DNA of 64,000 bases from CAWABB01 sp963780165 (GTDB lineage Bacteria > Bacteroidota > Ignavibacteria > UBA10030 > UBA6906), in NCBI GenBank assembly GCA_963780165.1, contig CAWABB010000007.1:310001-374000 (forward strand). Reading direction: 5' to 3'. Within the stretch, counting starts at the first letter, position 1, and the number at the start of each line of letters is the position of its first letter. Of this stretch, positions 52,402 to 61,649 are shown in pieces. Both the position numbers and the translations under genes were made by a program. The notes below the pieces were generated by a model. That model searched no databases and was not told where the DNA came from. It saw nothing but the letters and a program-made list of their open reading frames with translations.

Positions 52402-53832
52402 TCAGAACAGCGGAAGCGTGAGGTGCACGATGGTGGACGGGAACAGGCCCAGTCCGATCACACCGAGGGCGGACAGAACGAGTGCGACCATCGCGAGAGC
52501 AGGAGCTGACGATGTGAGACCGGGAACACCCTCCCGGAAATACATGACCATGGAAAGGCGGAGATAGTAGTACGCCGAGACGACGCTCATGATCACGCCG
52601 ACGATGGCGAGCCACGTATAGCCTGCCTCCACGGCTCCGGCGAAGACATAGTACTTTCCGAAGAAGCCCGCGAACGGCGGGATGCCGGCAAGCGAGAACA
52701 TGAACAGCGCCATCAGTGCGGCGAGCAGAGGCTGCTTCGTGGAAAGCCCTTCGTACTCCTCAAACGTGAGATGCTTCCCTTCGCGCGTCTCGAGAATGGA
52801 GACGATGCCGAAGGCGGCGACATTCATGATCGTGTACGCGAGAAGATAGAAAAGGACCCCGTTCTGTCCCGCCGCGTTGCCCGCGACGACGCCGACCAGC
52901 AGATATCCCGCGTGCGCGATGCTGGAGTACGCGAGCATCCGCTTCACGCTGGTCTGCGCGATCGCGATGACGTTACCGACCACCATGGAGAGCACGGCGA
53001 GCGCAGCCAGCACCTCGCGGAGCGATGCGATGCTTCCCACGACGGTGGGAGTGAAGACGATCAGGAACGCGGAGAAGGCGGCTGCCTTTCCTCCCGTCGA
53101 CATGAATCCCGTCACGGTCGTTGGCGCGCCTTCATAGACGTCCGGCACCCACATGTGGAACGGCACAGCGGCAACCTTGAACGCAAGGCCGATCAACAGG
53201 AGGGCAAGCCCGATCAGAAAGAGCGGTTCGCTGGACAGGCCGGCAGCGGATGCGATGACCACGGGAATGGAAGTCGACCCCGTGGAACCGTAGATGAGCG
53301 CGATGCCGTACAGCAGGAAGCCCGTTGCGAATGCGCCGAGCAGGAAGTATTTGAGTCCTGCCTCATTGCTGAGGAGGTTCGATCGCGAGAATCCGGCGAG
53401 CACGTAGAAGCAGATCGACATCAGCTCGAGGCCGAGGAAGAACATGACAAGGTCCGCTGCCGAGGCCATCAGGATCATCCCGGCGATGGCGAGCAGCATC
53501 AGGACGTAGTATTCCCCCTTCTCGATCCCATGGATGGAGAGATAGCCGACGGAGAACAGCATGCTCAGGATTCCGGAGATGCAGAAAACGACGGCGAGGA
53601 AGCTGGCGTATCCCCCGACGGTGACCATTCCGCCGTACGCGTAACCCCGGTCCGGGAGCGCAACGAGGGCCGTGGCGAGCCCCGCAGCGAGCCCTGCGAT
53701 TGCCACCCAGAGCAGCAGCTTTGAGGATCGCGGGACAAAGGCGTCGATCAGCAGCGCAACAAGAGCGGTCAGGGAAACGATTGTAAGCGGCGCGGTGGCC
53801 GCAAGGTCCTGAAAACTGATGGTCACGTGCAT
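52402..53832 (-). CDS. nuoN: NADH-quinone oxidoreductase subunit N
   Basis: 476 residues and about 14 helices; a proton-pumping antiporter-like subunit of complex I. The proton-channel regions include FFLGLELMSICFYVLAGF and KVAAVPFHMWVPDVYEGAPTTV (conserved Lys), with SVKRMLAYSSIAHAGYLL. ATG 53832; a longer in-frame extension lacks membrane character. It is separated from nuoM by the antiporter-like gene and a 165-bp gap that contains a promoter candidate. Confidence 0.95.
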   Translation of the reverse strand: MHVTISFQDLAATAPLTIVSLTALVALLIDAFVPRSSKLLLWVAIAGLAAGLATALVALPDRGYAYGGMVTVGGYASFLAVVFCISGILSMLFSVGYLSIHGIEKGEYYVLMLLAIAGMILMASAADLVMFFLGLELMSICFYVLAGFSRSNLLSNEAGLKYFLLGAFATGFLLYGIALIYGSTGSTSIPVVIASAAGLSSEPLFLIGLALLLIGLAFKVAAVPFHMWVPDVYEGAPTTVTGFMSTGGKAAAFSAFLIVFTPTVVGSIASLREVLAALAVLSMVVGNVIAIAQTSVKRMLAYSSIAHAGYLLVGVVAGNAAGQNGVLFYLLAYTIMNVAAFGIVSILETREGKHLTFEEYEGLSTKQPLLAALMALFMFSLAGIPPFAGFFGKYYVFAGAVEAGYTWLAIVGVIMSVVSAYYYLRLSMVMYFREGVPGLTSSAPALAMVALVLSALGVIGLGLFPSTIVHLTLPLF

Positions 53833-53880
53833 GGAGTCTGGTGGAGCCGCGTGGTACGGGAGAAGGCCTGAATGAGCCAG

Positions 53881-53909
53881 AACATATGAAATTCGCACGA
53901 AAGAACCAA
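53881..53909 (-). promoter_or_regulatory. Possible promoter for nuoN-nnr-vanZ-tgt-yajC-ribBA
   Basis: TTGGTT (53904-53909) and TATGTT (53881-53886) are 17 bp apart in the 165-bp gap before nuoN. The start near 53874 would give a leader of about 42 bases. Confidence 0.4.
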
Positions 53910-53997
53910 GCCGGGCATGAGTCGAGCCAACCCTGGAAAGGGACCGCAAAACCGGGATATGAGAAGCTCCGGCGACGCCTGTGAGACCGCCGGGACG

Positions 53998-55479
53998 TCA
54001 GGTACGGAAAAACAGGAACCAGAGGAGTGCGAAGATAGGAACCAGAACAGGCAACGCATATCCGACGATGTAGCCGGTAAACGTCGGAGTCTTCACGCCC
54101 GAATGATCGGCGATCGACTTGACCATGAAGTTCGGCCCGTTGCCAATGTAGGTGCAAGCGCCGAAAAAGACCGCAGCAATGGAGATCGCCTGGACGTGCA
54201 GCGAATGGTTCGCGATGAGATAGGCAGTCGCGATCTGGTCGGCAGGGACGGCCTGTGCCGCCACGGCCCCGTAGTGGTACTGGACCAGCGTGAGATACGT
54301 CGCCTTCACAACGGCCGCATTCGGTCCCGCGAGCCCCGCAATCCCGGCCCCGGCGGCTATCAGCTCCTGCACCTTCGCGACCACCGACGGATCCACGAGC
54401 AGTCCGATTTCAGCGCTCAGGAAGTTCAGGTATGTCGGGGCGTTGTCGAGGACCGACGAGAGGATTCCCGTTGCCCAGTAGAACTGCCCGGGCGTGTTGA
54501 TGCCGATCTGACCTGCGTTGTGCTCGAGCCAGTCCAGCGCCGGAATCATGGTGGCGAAGATCCCGAAAAAGAGGATCGCCACCTCTTTGATCGGGATGAA
54601 ATTGAAGTCGTTCTTCTCGTAAATCGAGCGCGGCGTCATCAGGTAGGAACCGGCCGCTGCACCGATCATCAGCGCCTCCCGCACAAACGGCGGGTCCGCG
54701 ATGAAGACCGAAATGAGGATGATGACGAGAAACACGACGTTTTGAAGTCCTGACACCTCCCCTTCCTCGTGCCCCTGCTCCACGTCGAGCTGCACCTTCT
54801 TCGAAAGCCCCTTGAACGCCCGCAGGTCCACGAGATAGAACACCGCCAGGACGATCAGGATGGCCACCAGCCACTTGAACCACAGTGCCTCAGCGACCCA
54901 GAAGAAGGGGATCCCCCTGAGATACCCGAGGAACAGCGGCGGATCGCCGATGGGTGTCAGCGCCCCGCCCATGTTGCTGACGATAAAGATGAAGAAGACC
55001 ACGTGGAACGGCTTGATCCTGAAGCGATTCACCCTCAGATAGGGGCGAATCAGGATCATGGAAGCGCCGGTCGTCCCCAGGAAGTTCGATACCACCGCGC
55101 CAATAGCGAGGAGAGCCACGTTTGCGGCGGGACTGGACCGGCCCTTGATGCGGATGTGGATTCCTCCCGCAACGACAAACAGTGAGCCTATGAGCGCGAT
55201 GAAGCTGAGGTACTCAAACCCCGTGTGAATGATCCGGTCGGGGGCCTTGAGCACCAGCAGATAATACGCGAGGGGAATGATGGCAAGCCCAAACGCGACA
55301 ACGGGATAACGCTTCTCCCAGAGATGGCGGTTGATGAGGGGCGCAACGGCGATGGTCAGCAGAAGGATCACAAACGGAATCGCCATCAGGGGGTTGACGG
55401 GCGATCCGCCAGAGGCTTCAGAGGCGCGTGCGAGATCGGGAGAGGCGATCAGGAGCGCGGGGACGAGAAGCCGAATCAC
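53998..55479 (-). CDS. Na+/H+ antiporter-like protein (NhaD/CitMHS-type) within the nuo cluster
   Basis: 493 residues with a hydrophobic N-terminal segment and about 12 helices. Stretches VVSNFLGTTGASMILIRPYL, VSNMGGALTPIGDPPLFLG and SVLDNAPTYLNFL match the ion-transporter superfamily members annotated as sodium:proton antiporters. GTG 55479 shares GTGA with the nuoM stop, so translation is coupled to nuoM; frames further upstream lie inside nuoM. Substrate is not certain: ArsB-, citrate- and Na+/H+-type carriers share these motifs. Confidence 0.85.
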   Translation of the reverse strand: MIRLLVPALLIASPDLARASEASGGSPVNPLMAIPFVILLLTIAVAPLINRHLWEKRYPVVAFGLAIIPLAYYLLVLKAPDRIIHTGFEYLSFIALIGSLFVVAGGIHIRIKGRSSPAANVALLAIGAVVSNFLGTTGASMILIRPYLRVNRFRIKPFHVVFFIFIVSNMGGALTPIGDPPLFLGYLRGIPFFWVAEALWFKWLVAILIVLAVFYLVDLRAFKGLSKKVQLDVEQGHEEGEVSGLQNVVFLVIILISVFIADPPFVREALMIGAAAGSYLMTPRSIYEKNDFNFIPIKEVAILFFGIFATMIPALDWLEHNAGQIGINTPGQFYWATGILSSVLDNAPTYLNFLSAEIGLLVDPSVVAKVQELIAAGAGIAGLAGPNAAVVKATYLTLVQYHYGAVAAQAVPADQIATAYLIANHSLHVQAISIAAVFFGACTYIGNGPNFMVKSIADHSGVKTPTFTGYIVGYALPVLVPIFALLWFLFFRT

Positions 55480-57040
55480 CGTACGACGCCCCCGGCCGGA
55501 GTCTCCACTGTGGTAAGCACTCGCTCCCCCCGCCGGGCTGATTCCACCTGTTCTATCAGGCGCTTTGTGGATGCCGCGGATTTGTCCAGGAAAGTCGACG
55601 GGTACAGCCCGATCCAGATGACGAACACGATAATCGGGACGAGGACCGCCCATTCGCGGAGGGTCATGTCCGCCAGTCCCCTGTTGGAATCGTGGGTGAC
55701 TGTTCCGAAGAACACGCGCTGGTAACTCCGGAGCAGGTAGACGGCCGCGAGAATCACGCCGCTGGTCGCCACGATGGCGTAGGCCGGCGAGCCAAGCGCG
55801 AGAGATCGGAATGCTCCGAGAAGTATCAGGAATTCGCCTACAAACCCGTTCAGGCCCGGAAGCCCCACGGAGGAGAGCATGATGATCATGAAAAAGGCTG
55901 CGTACACGGGCATCACGGCTGCAAGCCCGCCGAAATCGCTGATCATGCGGGTGTGCCGCCGATCGTAGATCATGCCCACAAGAACGAACAGGGCGCCGGT
56001 CGAGAGGCCGTGATTGATCATCTGGATGACGCTCCCCTGGAACCCTTCCTGATTCAGGGCCAGGATGCCGAGAACGACGAAGCCGAGATGGCTGACGGAT
56101 GAGTAAGCAACCAGCTTTTTCAGGTCGGGCTGCACCGTCGACACCAGCGCGCCGTAGATGATGCCGATCACGGCGAGGATCGCCAGGTATGGCAGGAACA
56201 CCATTGTCGCCTGCGGGAACAACGGCAGCGAAAACCGGAGGAGTCCGTACGTGCCCATTTTCAGAAGAACACCCGCCAGGATGACGCTACCCGCCGTGGG
56301 TGCCTGCACGTGGGCGTCAGGCAGCCATGTGTGGAGCGGGAACATCGGGACTTTGATGGCGAAGCTCACGGTGAAGGCGAGGAACATCCAGGTCTGAATC
56401 GCCATTGGGATCGTCGGGCCGAGGGTGTAGAGCACCATCAGGTCCGTGGTGAACCTGCCGCCGGGCTGGTTCGCCGCATACACGGCGAGCCAGATAATCG
56501 CGACGAGCATCAGCAAGCTGCCGGCCATCGTGAACAGGAAGAACTTCACGGCAGCATAGATGCGCTCCTGCCCCCCCAGATCCCGATGATGAAGTACATC
56601 GGGATGAGCATGAATTCCCAGAACACATAGAAGAGGAAGGTGTCGAGCGAGAGAAAGACGCCCAGGGTGCCGACTTCGAGCAGGAGCATCAGCGCGACAT
56701 ACCCCTTGATGCGCGACGTGATCGATTCCCAGGATGCGAGCAGCGCCAGCGGAGTCAGGAAGGTCGTGAGGACGACCAGCAACAGCGAGATGCCGTCCAC
56801 CCCGAGATGATAGGAGACATCGAGGCTCGGGATCCATGGATACTTCTCGACGAACTGCATTCTCCCCTGTCCGCCGTCGAACGCCACAAACAGCACGACG
56901 GAGGCGACGAAGGCCGCGCCCGACGAAAGCAGTCCGACGGACTTGATCGCGGTGACCGCGTCCTTGCGCATCAGCATGACGAGGCCTGCCCCGGCGAGCG
57001 GGAGCAGAAGGATGATCGACAGCAGGTACGGGGTATTCAT
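55476..57040 (-). pseudogene. nuoM: NADH-quinone oxidoreductase subunit M, interrupted by a one-base frameshift
   Basis: Two overlapping frames together make a normal NuoM of about 521 residues. The first (57040 down to 56546) runs from MNTPYLLSIILL to MLIPMYFIIGIWGG and then falls into a short false tail. The second continues exactly with QERIYAAVKFFLFTMAGS and carries the conserved KVPMFPLHTWLPDAH and KKLVAYSSVSHLG regions to the stop at 55476. The switch point is a run of seven Gs (plus-strand Cs at 56571-56577); eight would restore the frame. With nuoJKL and nuoN intact, an assembly or sequencing error is the likeliest cause, so the gene is probably functional. Transfer to type CDS if corrected. 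Confidence 0.9.
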
Positions 57041-57067
57041 CAGAAGAGGATCCGTGATCTCACAGCG

Positions 57068-58999
57068 TCAGAGCAGCAAGAGCCATCCCAGAATGGCGAC
57101 GACACCGAGCATGAAGACAAACATATACGATTCCGTGACACCCGTCTGCACCCGGCGGATGGTGCCGCCGATCCATGCGACAAGCCCGGCAATGGCATTC
57201 ACCGTCCAGTCGATGACGCCCACGTCCAACCGTTTCCACAGCAGGTGTTCCGATCCCAGCATGAGGGGGCGGACAACGCTTGCGTCGTAGGCCTCGTCCA
57301 CGTAGTACTTGTTCAGCAGGAGCGTGTACACAGGCTTCCACCGGCGCGCGAGATCGTCCGGTATGGCGCGGGCTCTCAGATACCAGTGGCGGGCGACGAC
57401 AATGCCTCCGGCCGCCACGCCAACGGAGAGCACCATCAGCAGATACTCGATCGGGTCATGTTCATGCGGCGTCTTCAGAAGCACCCCCGCCGCCGGAGCG
57501 AACACGGGATCGAGCCAGTGCTCGATGGCGTTCCCGCCGCCAAGACTGGGCGGGATGCCCGCGAACCCGCCGATGACCGAGAGCACGGCAAGGATCACCA
57601 GCACCGCCGCCATCGTCACGGGTGCCTCGTGCGGGTGCTTCGAGGAATCCCAGCGCTTCTCCCCTTCGAAGGTCAGCACAACGAGCCGGAACATGTAGAA
57701 CGCCGTGAGCGCGGCGCCGAGCAGGCCAAGGAACCAGAGCACCTGGTGCCCGCCGGAGAAGACCTTCCAGAGGATTTCATCCTTGCTGAAGAACCCCGCG
57801 AGGGGCGGGATCCCGGCGATCGCGATCGCGCCAACGAGGAACGTCCTGTAGGTGAGGGGCAAATGGTGCTTCAGCCCGCCCATATTTCGAATGTCCTGCT
57901 CATCGTGCAGCGCGTGGATGACCGAGCCGGACCCGAGAAAGAGCAACGCCTTGAAGAACGCATGCGTCATGACGTGGAAGATCCCGGCGGCAAACGCTCC
58001 GACGCCCAGACCGAGGAACATGTAGCCCAGCTGGCTGATCGTCGAGTATGCCAGGACCTTCTTGATGTCGTTCTGTACGAGGCCGATCGTGGCGGCGAAC
58101 AGGGCAGTTGCCGCACCGACAATCGCCACCACATCCATTGCGGTCGGGGCAAGAGCAAACAGGATCGAACATCGGGCCACCATATAGACGCCGGCGGTCA
58201 CCATCGTTGCGGCATGGATCAGGGCGCTGACGGGGGTGGGGCCTGCCATGGCGTCGGGCAGCCAGACGAACAGGGGGATCTGGGCGGATTTCCCGGTCGC
58301 GCCGAGGAACAGTGCGAGCGTCATGATCAGCAGAACCGGAGTGCCCACCGCCATTCCTGCCGCCTGGGAGAAGACACCCTGGAAGTTCAGGGTTCCGAAC
58401 GTCTGGACGATCAGGAACATCCCGATGAGGAACCCGAAGTCTCCGATACGGTTGACGATGAACGCTTTCTTTGCGGCATCCCCCGTCGTCCCCTTCTCGA
58501 ACTTCCGGTCGTACCAGAACCCGATCAGGAGATAGGAACACAGGCCGACCCCCTCCCATCCGAGGAAGAGCAGGAGGAAGTTGTCAGCCAGGATCAGGTT
58601 CAGCATCGCAAAGATGAAGAGGTTCAGGTAGGCGAAGAACCGCCAGAAACCGGGGTCCCCGTGCATGTACCCTATCGAGTAGACATGGATCAGGAACCCT
58701 ACGCCCGTGACGACGAGCATCATCAGAATCGACAGCGGGTCGAGGAGGTACGCGAACGACACGTCCAGGGATCCTGCGGCGATCCAGCGGAAGAATGTCA
58801 CGGCGACCGTGCGGTCATCCGCCGGCCGGCCGAGGAGATCGACAAAGAGCGCGATCGCGATCGCGAACGAGAGCCCCACGGCGGCGCTGCCGATCCAGCC
58901 TGACACCGCTTCTCGCTTGAGGCGCGCGCCAGCCAGCCCGTTGATCAGGAACCCCGCGAGCGGGGCGACTACTGCGAGTCCTACGAGTTCAAAGGGCAT
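57068..58999 (-). CDS. nuoL: NADH-quinone oxidoreductase subunit L
   Basis: 643 residues, the largest antiporter-like subunit of complex I, with about 16 helices and a long C-terminal lateral helix region (from about 520). Conserved stretches are FLGWEGVGLCSYLLIGFWY, KSAQIPLFVWLPDAMAGPTPVSALIHAATMV and YSTISQLGYMFLGLG. ATG 58999. The order nuoJ-K-L-M is standard. Confidence 0.97.
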   Translation of the reverse strand: MPFELVGLAVVAPLAGFLINGLAGARLKREAVSGWIGSAAVGLSFAIAIALFVDLLGRPADDRTVAVTFFRWIAAGSLDVSFAYLLDPLSILMMLVVTGVGFLIHVYSIGYMHGDPGFWRFFAYLNLFIFAMLNLILADNFLLLFLGWEGVGLCSYLLIGFWYDRKFEKGTTGDAAKKAFIVNRIGDFGFLIGMFLIVQTFGTLNFQGVFSQAAGMAVGTPVLLIMTLALFLGATGKSAQIPLFVWLPDAMAGPTPVSALIHAATMVTAGVYMVARCSILFALAPTAMDVVAIVGAATALFAATIGLVQNDIKKVLAYSTISQLGYMFLGLGVGAFAAGIFHVMTHAFFKALLFLGSGSVIHALHDEQDIRNMGGLKHHLPLTYRTFLVGAIAIAGIPPLAGFFSKDEILWKVFSGGHQVLWFLGLLGAALTAFYMFRLVVLTFEGEKRWDSSKHPHEAPVTMAAVLVILAVLSVIGGFAGIPPSLGGGNAIEHWLDPVFAPAAGVLLKTPHEHDPIEYLLMVLSVGVAAGGIVVARHWYLRARAIPDDLARRWKPVYTLLLNKYYVDEAYDASVVRPLMLGSEHLLWKRLDVGVIDWTVNAIAGLVAWIGGTIRRVQTGVTESYMFVFMLGVVAILGWLLLL

Positions 59000-59009
59000 G
59001 GAGCGGGGC

Positions 59010-59315
59010 CTACCACTTCAGGACGTTGATATCGTCGATGTTGACGGTCTGCTTGTTCCGGAACAACGAGATCACGATGGCCAGTCCAACGGCTGCTTCT
59101 GCGGCGGCCACCGCCATCACGAAGAACACCAGGGCCTGCCCTGTGACGGAGCCAAGCGAGGCGGAGAACGCGATGAGGGTGATATTGACGGCGTTCAGCA
59201 TGAGCTCGATGCACATGAACACCACGATGGCGTTGCGCCGCGTCAGGACGCCGGCCACGCCGATCACGAACAGGATGGCGCTCAGGCCGAGAAAGTATGC
59301 CAGGGGAACGGTCAT
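59010..59315 (-). CDS. nuoK: NADH-quinone oxidoreductase subunit K
   Basis: 101 residues and three helices. The family's membrane glutamates are in MCIELMLNAVN and AAAEAAVGLAIV. ATG 59315 overlaps nuoJ (ATGA). Part of the proton-translocating E-channel. Confidence 0.97.
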   Translation of the reverse strand: MTVPLAYFLGLSAILFVIGVAGVLTRRNAIVVFMCIELMLNAVNITLIAFSASLGSVTGQALVFFVMAVAAAEAAVGLAIVISLFRNKQTVNIDDINVLKW

Positions 59316-59845
59316 GAGGGCCTCCGGACCGGGTCAGCCGCACGGCGGGCGAGAACGACGGCCCCCACGATCGCCGCCAGCAGAAGGAGCGAGGTCACTT
59401 CGAACGGCAGAAGAAACTTCCCGAACAGGGCCTCCCCCATTCCCTCGACCGAACCGATATGGGTCGCCTCGGGGCCGACCGCCGGTGGTGAGTCGTTCCA
59501 GGCGAGGCCGCCCAGGACATACAGCAGCTCAACCAGCAGCGCTCCGGAGACCACGACGGCCGCGATCACCCGCAGATTCATCCGTTCCGCCAGAGCACGC
59601 TCATCGCCCAGGTTCAGGAGCATGATGACGAAGACGACAAGCACCATGATCGCGCCCGCGTACACCACGACCTCCAGCACGGCAAGCAGCTGTGCGTGCA
59701 GGAGCAGGTAGAGGGCCGCAATGCAGAAAAAGTTCGCGATGAGAAAAATCGCGCTCATGACGGGATTCCGCTGCAGCACCATCAGGAGTGCGGTGGTCAC
59801 CGCCGCAGCGGCGACAAAGAAGAACATCAGGAATTCGAGGGTCAC
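59312..59845 (-). CDS. nuoJ: NADH-quinone oxidoreductase subunit J
   Basis: 177 residues and five helices with the family stretch VLEVVVYAGAIMVLVVFVIMLLN. The start is GTG 59845 with an ATG at codon 7 as alternative. First gene of nuoJKLM here; nuoA-I are not in this window, because the genes further upstream are unrelated, so complex I genes are split into at least two loci. Confidence 0.95.
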   Translation of the reverse strand: MTLEFLMFFFVAAAAVTTALLMVLQRNPVMSAIFLIANFFCIAALYLLLHAQLLAVLEVVVYAGAIMVLVVFVIMLLNLGDERALAERMNLRVIAAVVVSGALLVELLYVLGGLAWNDSPPAVGPEATHIGSVEGMGEALFGKFLLPFEVTSLLLLAAIVGAVVLARRAADPVRRPS

Positions 59846-59885
59846 TGCTGCTTCTGGCCGGGAGCGTGAGGAATTAAGCGCAGGG

Positions 59886-59914
59886 AAAGTACAAGAAAAT
59901 CAGCAGAGAATCAA
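59886..59914 (-). promoter_or_regulatory. Putative promoter of nuoJKLM
   Basis: TTGATT (59909-59914) and TACTTT (59886-59891) are 17 bp apart; the -35 overlaps the stop codon of the upstream gene. The start near 59879 gives a leader of about 34 bases to nuoJ. Confidence 0.45.
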
Positions 59915-60417
59915 TCGAAGTAGTAGAAGGCGCCCACCGCGGGGAACGGGTACAGGGATCCGTCGGAAAAGTAGGTGAAGAGAAGGTCCCCCATCAGCGT
60001 AAAGCCCCCGCCCACGGCAAGCTCGCCGCCTATCCCAAGCCCGAGCCGCCAGGGAGACTCCATCTCGTTCTCCTCGGGAGGGCCGGCATAGTAGTAACCC
60101 GTGGCACCCGCGGCGTAGATGCGATGCTGCGGAGCCCTGACGAGGGTGTACTGCACCTCCCCGCCGATGGCATACGAGACATGGTCGCTCGACTTGATGA
60201 CCCCGCCTGTGATCTGGTAGGACAGACGGCCCGGAAGATGATGCCGGAAACTGAGACCGATTCCCCCCGCCGGACTCGCGAAGAAGCCGAGGCCGAACGC
60301 GCTGGCCGGCAGCGATGCTTCCCTGGCCGCAACGGGAGTCTCAACCTGCGCGGGGAGGTTGGACCACGCGAAGAGGAACAACAGCAGAACAGCGCCGGTC
60401 AGCCGAGCCGAGCCCAT
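59911..60417 (-). CDS. Secreted beta-barrel-like protein of unknown function
   Basis: 168 residues with a signal peptide (residues 1-24, ending NLPAQ) and a mature part of amphipathic strands rich in Gly, Tyr and Phe (GLSFRHHLPGRLSYQITGG, YAAGATGYYYAGP, FPAVGAFYYF). This suggests a small outer-membrane barrel. I recognise no family. ATG 60417 overlaps the ABC permease gene by 19 bp, so it is probably translated from the same mRNA as the transporter. Confidence 0.72.
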   Translation of the reverse strand: MGSARLTGAVLLLFLFAWSNLPAQVETPVAAREASLPASAFGLGFFASPAGGIGLSFRHHLPGRLSYQITGGVIKSSDHVSYAIGGEVQYTLVRAPQHRIYAAGATGYYYAGPPEENEMESPWRLGLGIGGELAVGGGFTLMGDLLFTYFSDGSLYPFPAVGAFYYFD

Positions 60418-61649
60418 CGCAGGATCTCTTTGAGTGCAGGTGTTTTTCCGGTCGACAGGATGCCGATCCGGAAGATCCTTCCGGCCGTCACCATCGCCGT
60501 GTAGATTGAGAGCAGCAAGAGCACCACGGTGAGCCCGATCTCCCAGGCCGGCGGCGTCTGGATCGGAATCCGGAGCGCCATCATCGTCGGCGTGAGGAGC
60601 GGAACGTACGTGAGCACCCGCAGCCAGAGCGCATCGGGCGTTTGCATCGCCGGGATTGCGAGCACGATCGGAATCACCAGGATCAGCATGAGGTAGGAGG
60701 TGACCTGCTGCGCTTCCTGCTCGGTGGTGAGGGGCGAGCCGGCCGCAATGAAGATGGCCGCATAGAGCAGATAGCCAAGGATGAAGTAGACCGCCATGAG
60801 CAGGCCGTCGCCGGGATCGATCAAATCCATCCCGAACTGGGTGCTGGCAACGACGCCCATGATGACCCAGAACCCCATCTGCGTGAGACCAAGCGCGCTC
60901 AAGCCCATCACCTTCCCCGCCATCAACTCCGTCGGGGAACAGGACGAGACCAGGATCTCGATGATGCGGTTCGACTTCTCGGCGATGACGCTCCGGACAA
61001 GCAGCTGGCCGGACGTCGCGATCAGGAAGAACAGCATCATCAGAAAGATATACGCGGAGAAGAAGACCTTCTCAAAACTCGAGCGCCCTTCCTCCCCCTC
61101 GGACGACACTCTGACGGTTGCCACCTTCAGGTTGACATCCAGCTGCTTCATCACGTCGGGGGCGACGCCCATCGTCTGGGCGCGCCTGAGCGCGATCACC
61201 TGCTGCATCGCCTCCTCAATGCGGGCCGGGATCCGGAAGTCTCCCACCACTGACGTACGATAATGGACGACAGAGTCCTTCAGCACGGTCGCCGGGATCA
61301 CGCAGTACCCGAGCAGGCGGTCCTGTACGATACGCCGGTTTGCATCCGCGATCTCCTGCTCGAGGTCGATACCTGAGCCCACCGCGAGGGGCACCACCAG
61401 ATACGCAGGCTGCCCGTTGTCAAGCGTGTACAGAGACTGGAGGCGGTCGGAGATGGGAATGACGAACTGCCCGGTCTGGTCGATCAGGCCGATGATGCGC
61501 GTGGTCTGCTGTTCCCGCTGCGCGAAGATGCCAGGAAGGAGGCCCATGGCGATCATGATGATCGGCGTCAGGAACAGGCCGATCAGGAAGATCTTGCTCC
61601 GGATCTTTTCGAGGTACTCCCACCGTGCGACCGCGAGCGCCTTCCTCAC
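60399..61649 (-). CDS. ABC transporter permease (ABC-2/NatB type)
   Basis: 416 residues: one N-terminal helix (about 22-44), a large extracytoplasmic domain (45-215) and about five C-terminal helices, the layout of NatB-like ABC-2 permeases. MLFFLIATSGQLLVRSVIAEKSNRIIEILVSS is the typical TM2-loop region. The start is GTG 61649, sharing GTGA with the ATPase stop. It probably exports ions or small molecules; the substrate is unknown. Confidence 0.88.
   Translation of the reverse strand: MRKALAVARWEYLEKIRSKIFLIGLFLTPIIMIAMGLLPGIFAQREQQTTRIIGLIDQTGQFVIPISDRLQSLYTLDNGQPAYLVVPLAVGSGIDLEQEIADANRRIVQDRLLGYCVIPATVLKDSVVHYRTSVVGDFRIPARIEEAMQQVIALRRAQTMGVAPDVMKQLDVNLKVATVRVSSEGEEGRSSFEKVFFSAYIFLMMLFFLIATSGQLLVRSVIAEKSNRIIEILVSSCSPTELMAGKVMGLSALGLTQMGFWVIMGVVASTQFGMDLIDPGDGLLMAVYFILGYLLYAAIFIAAGSPLTTEQEAQQVTSYLMLILVIPIVLAIPAMQTPDALWLRVLTYVPLLTPTMMALRIPIQTPPAWEIGLTVVLLLLSIYTAMVTAGRIFRIGILSTGKTPALKEILRWARLG

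Noticed and set aside
56546..56837. Programmed ribosomal frameshift in nuoM
   Set aside because: A G7 run is not a classical slippery heptamer, and no stimulatory structure or upstream Shine-Dalgarno was evident; a lost base is simpler.
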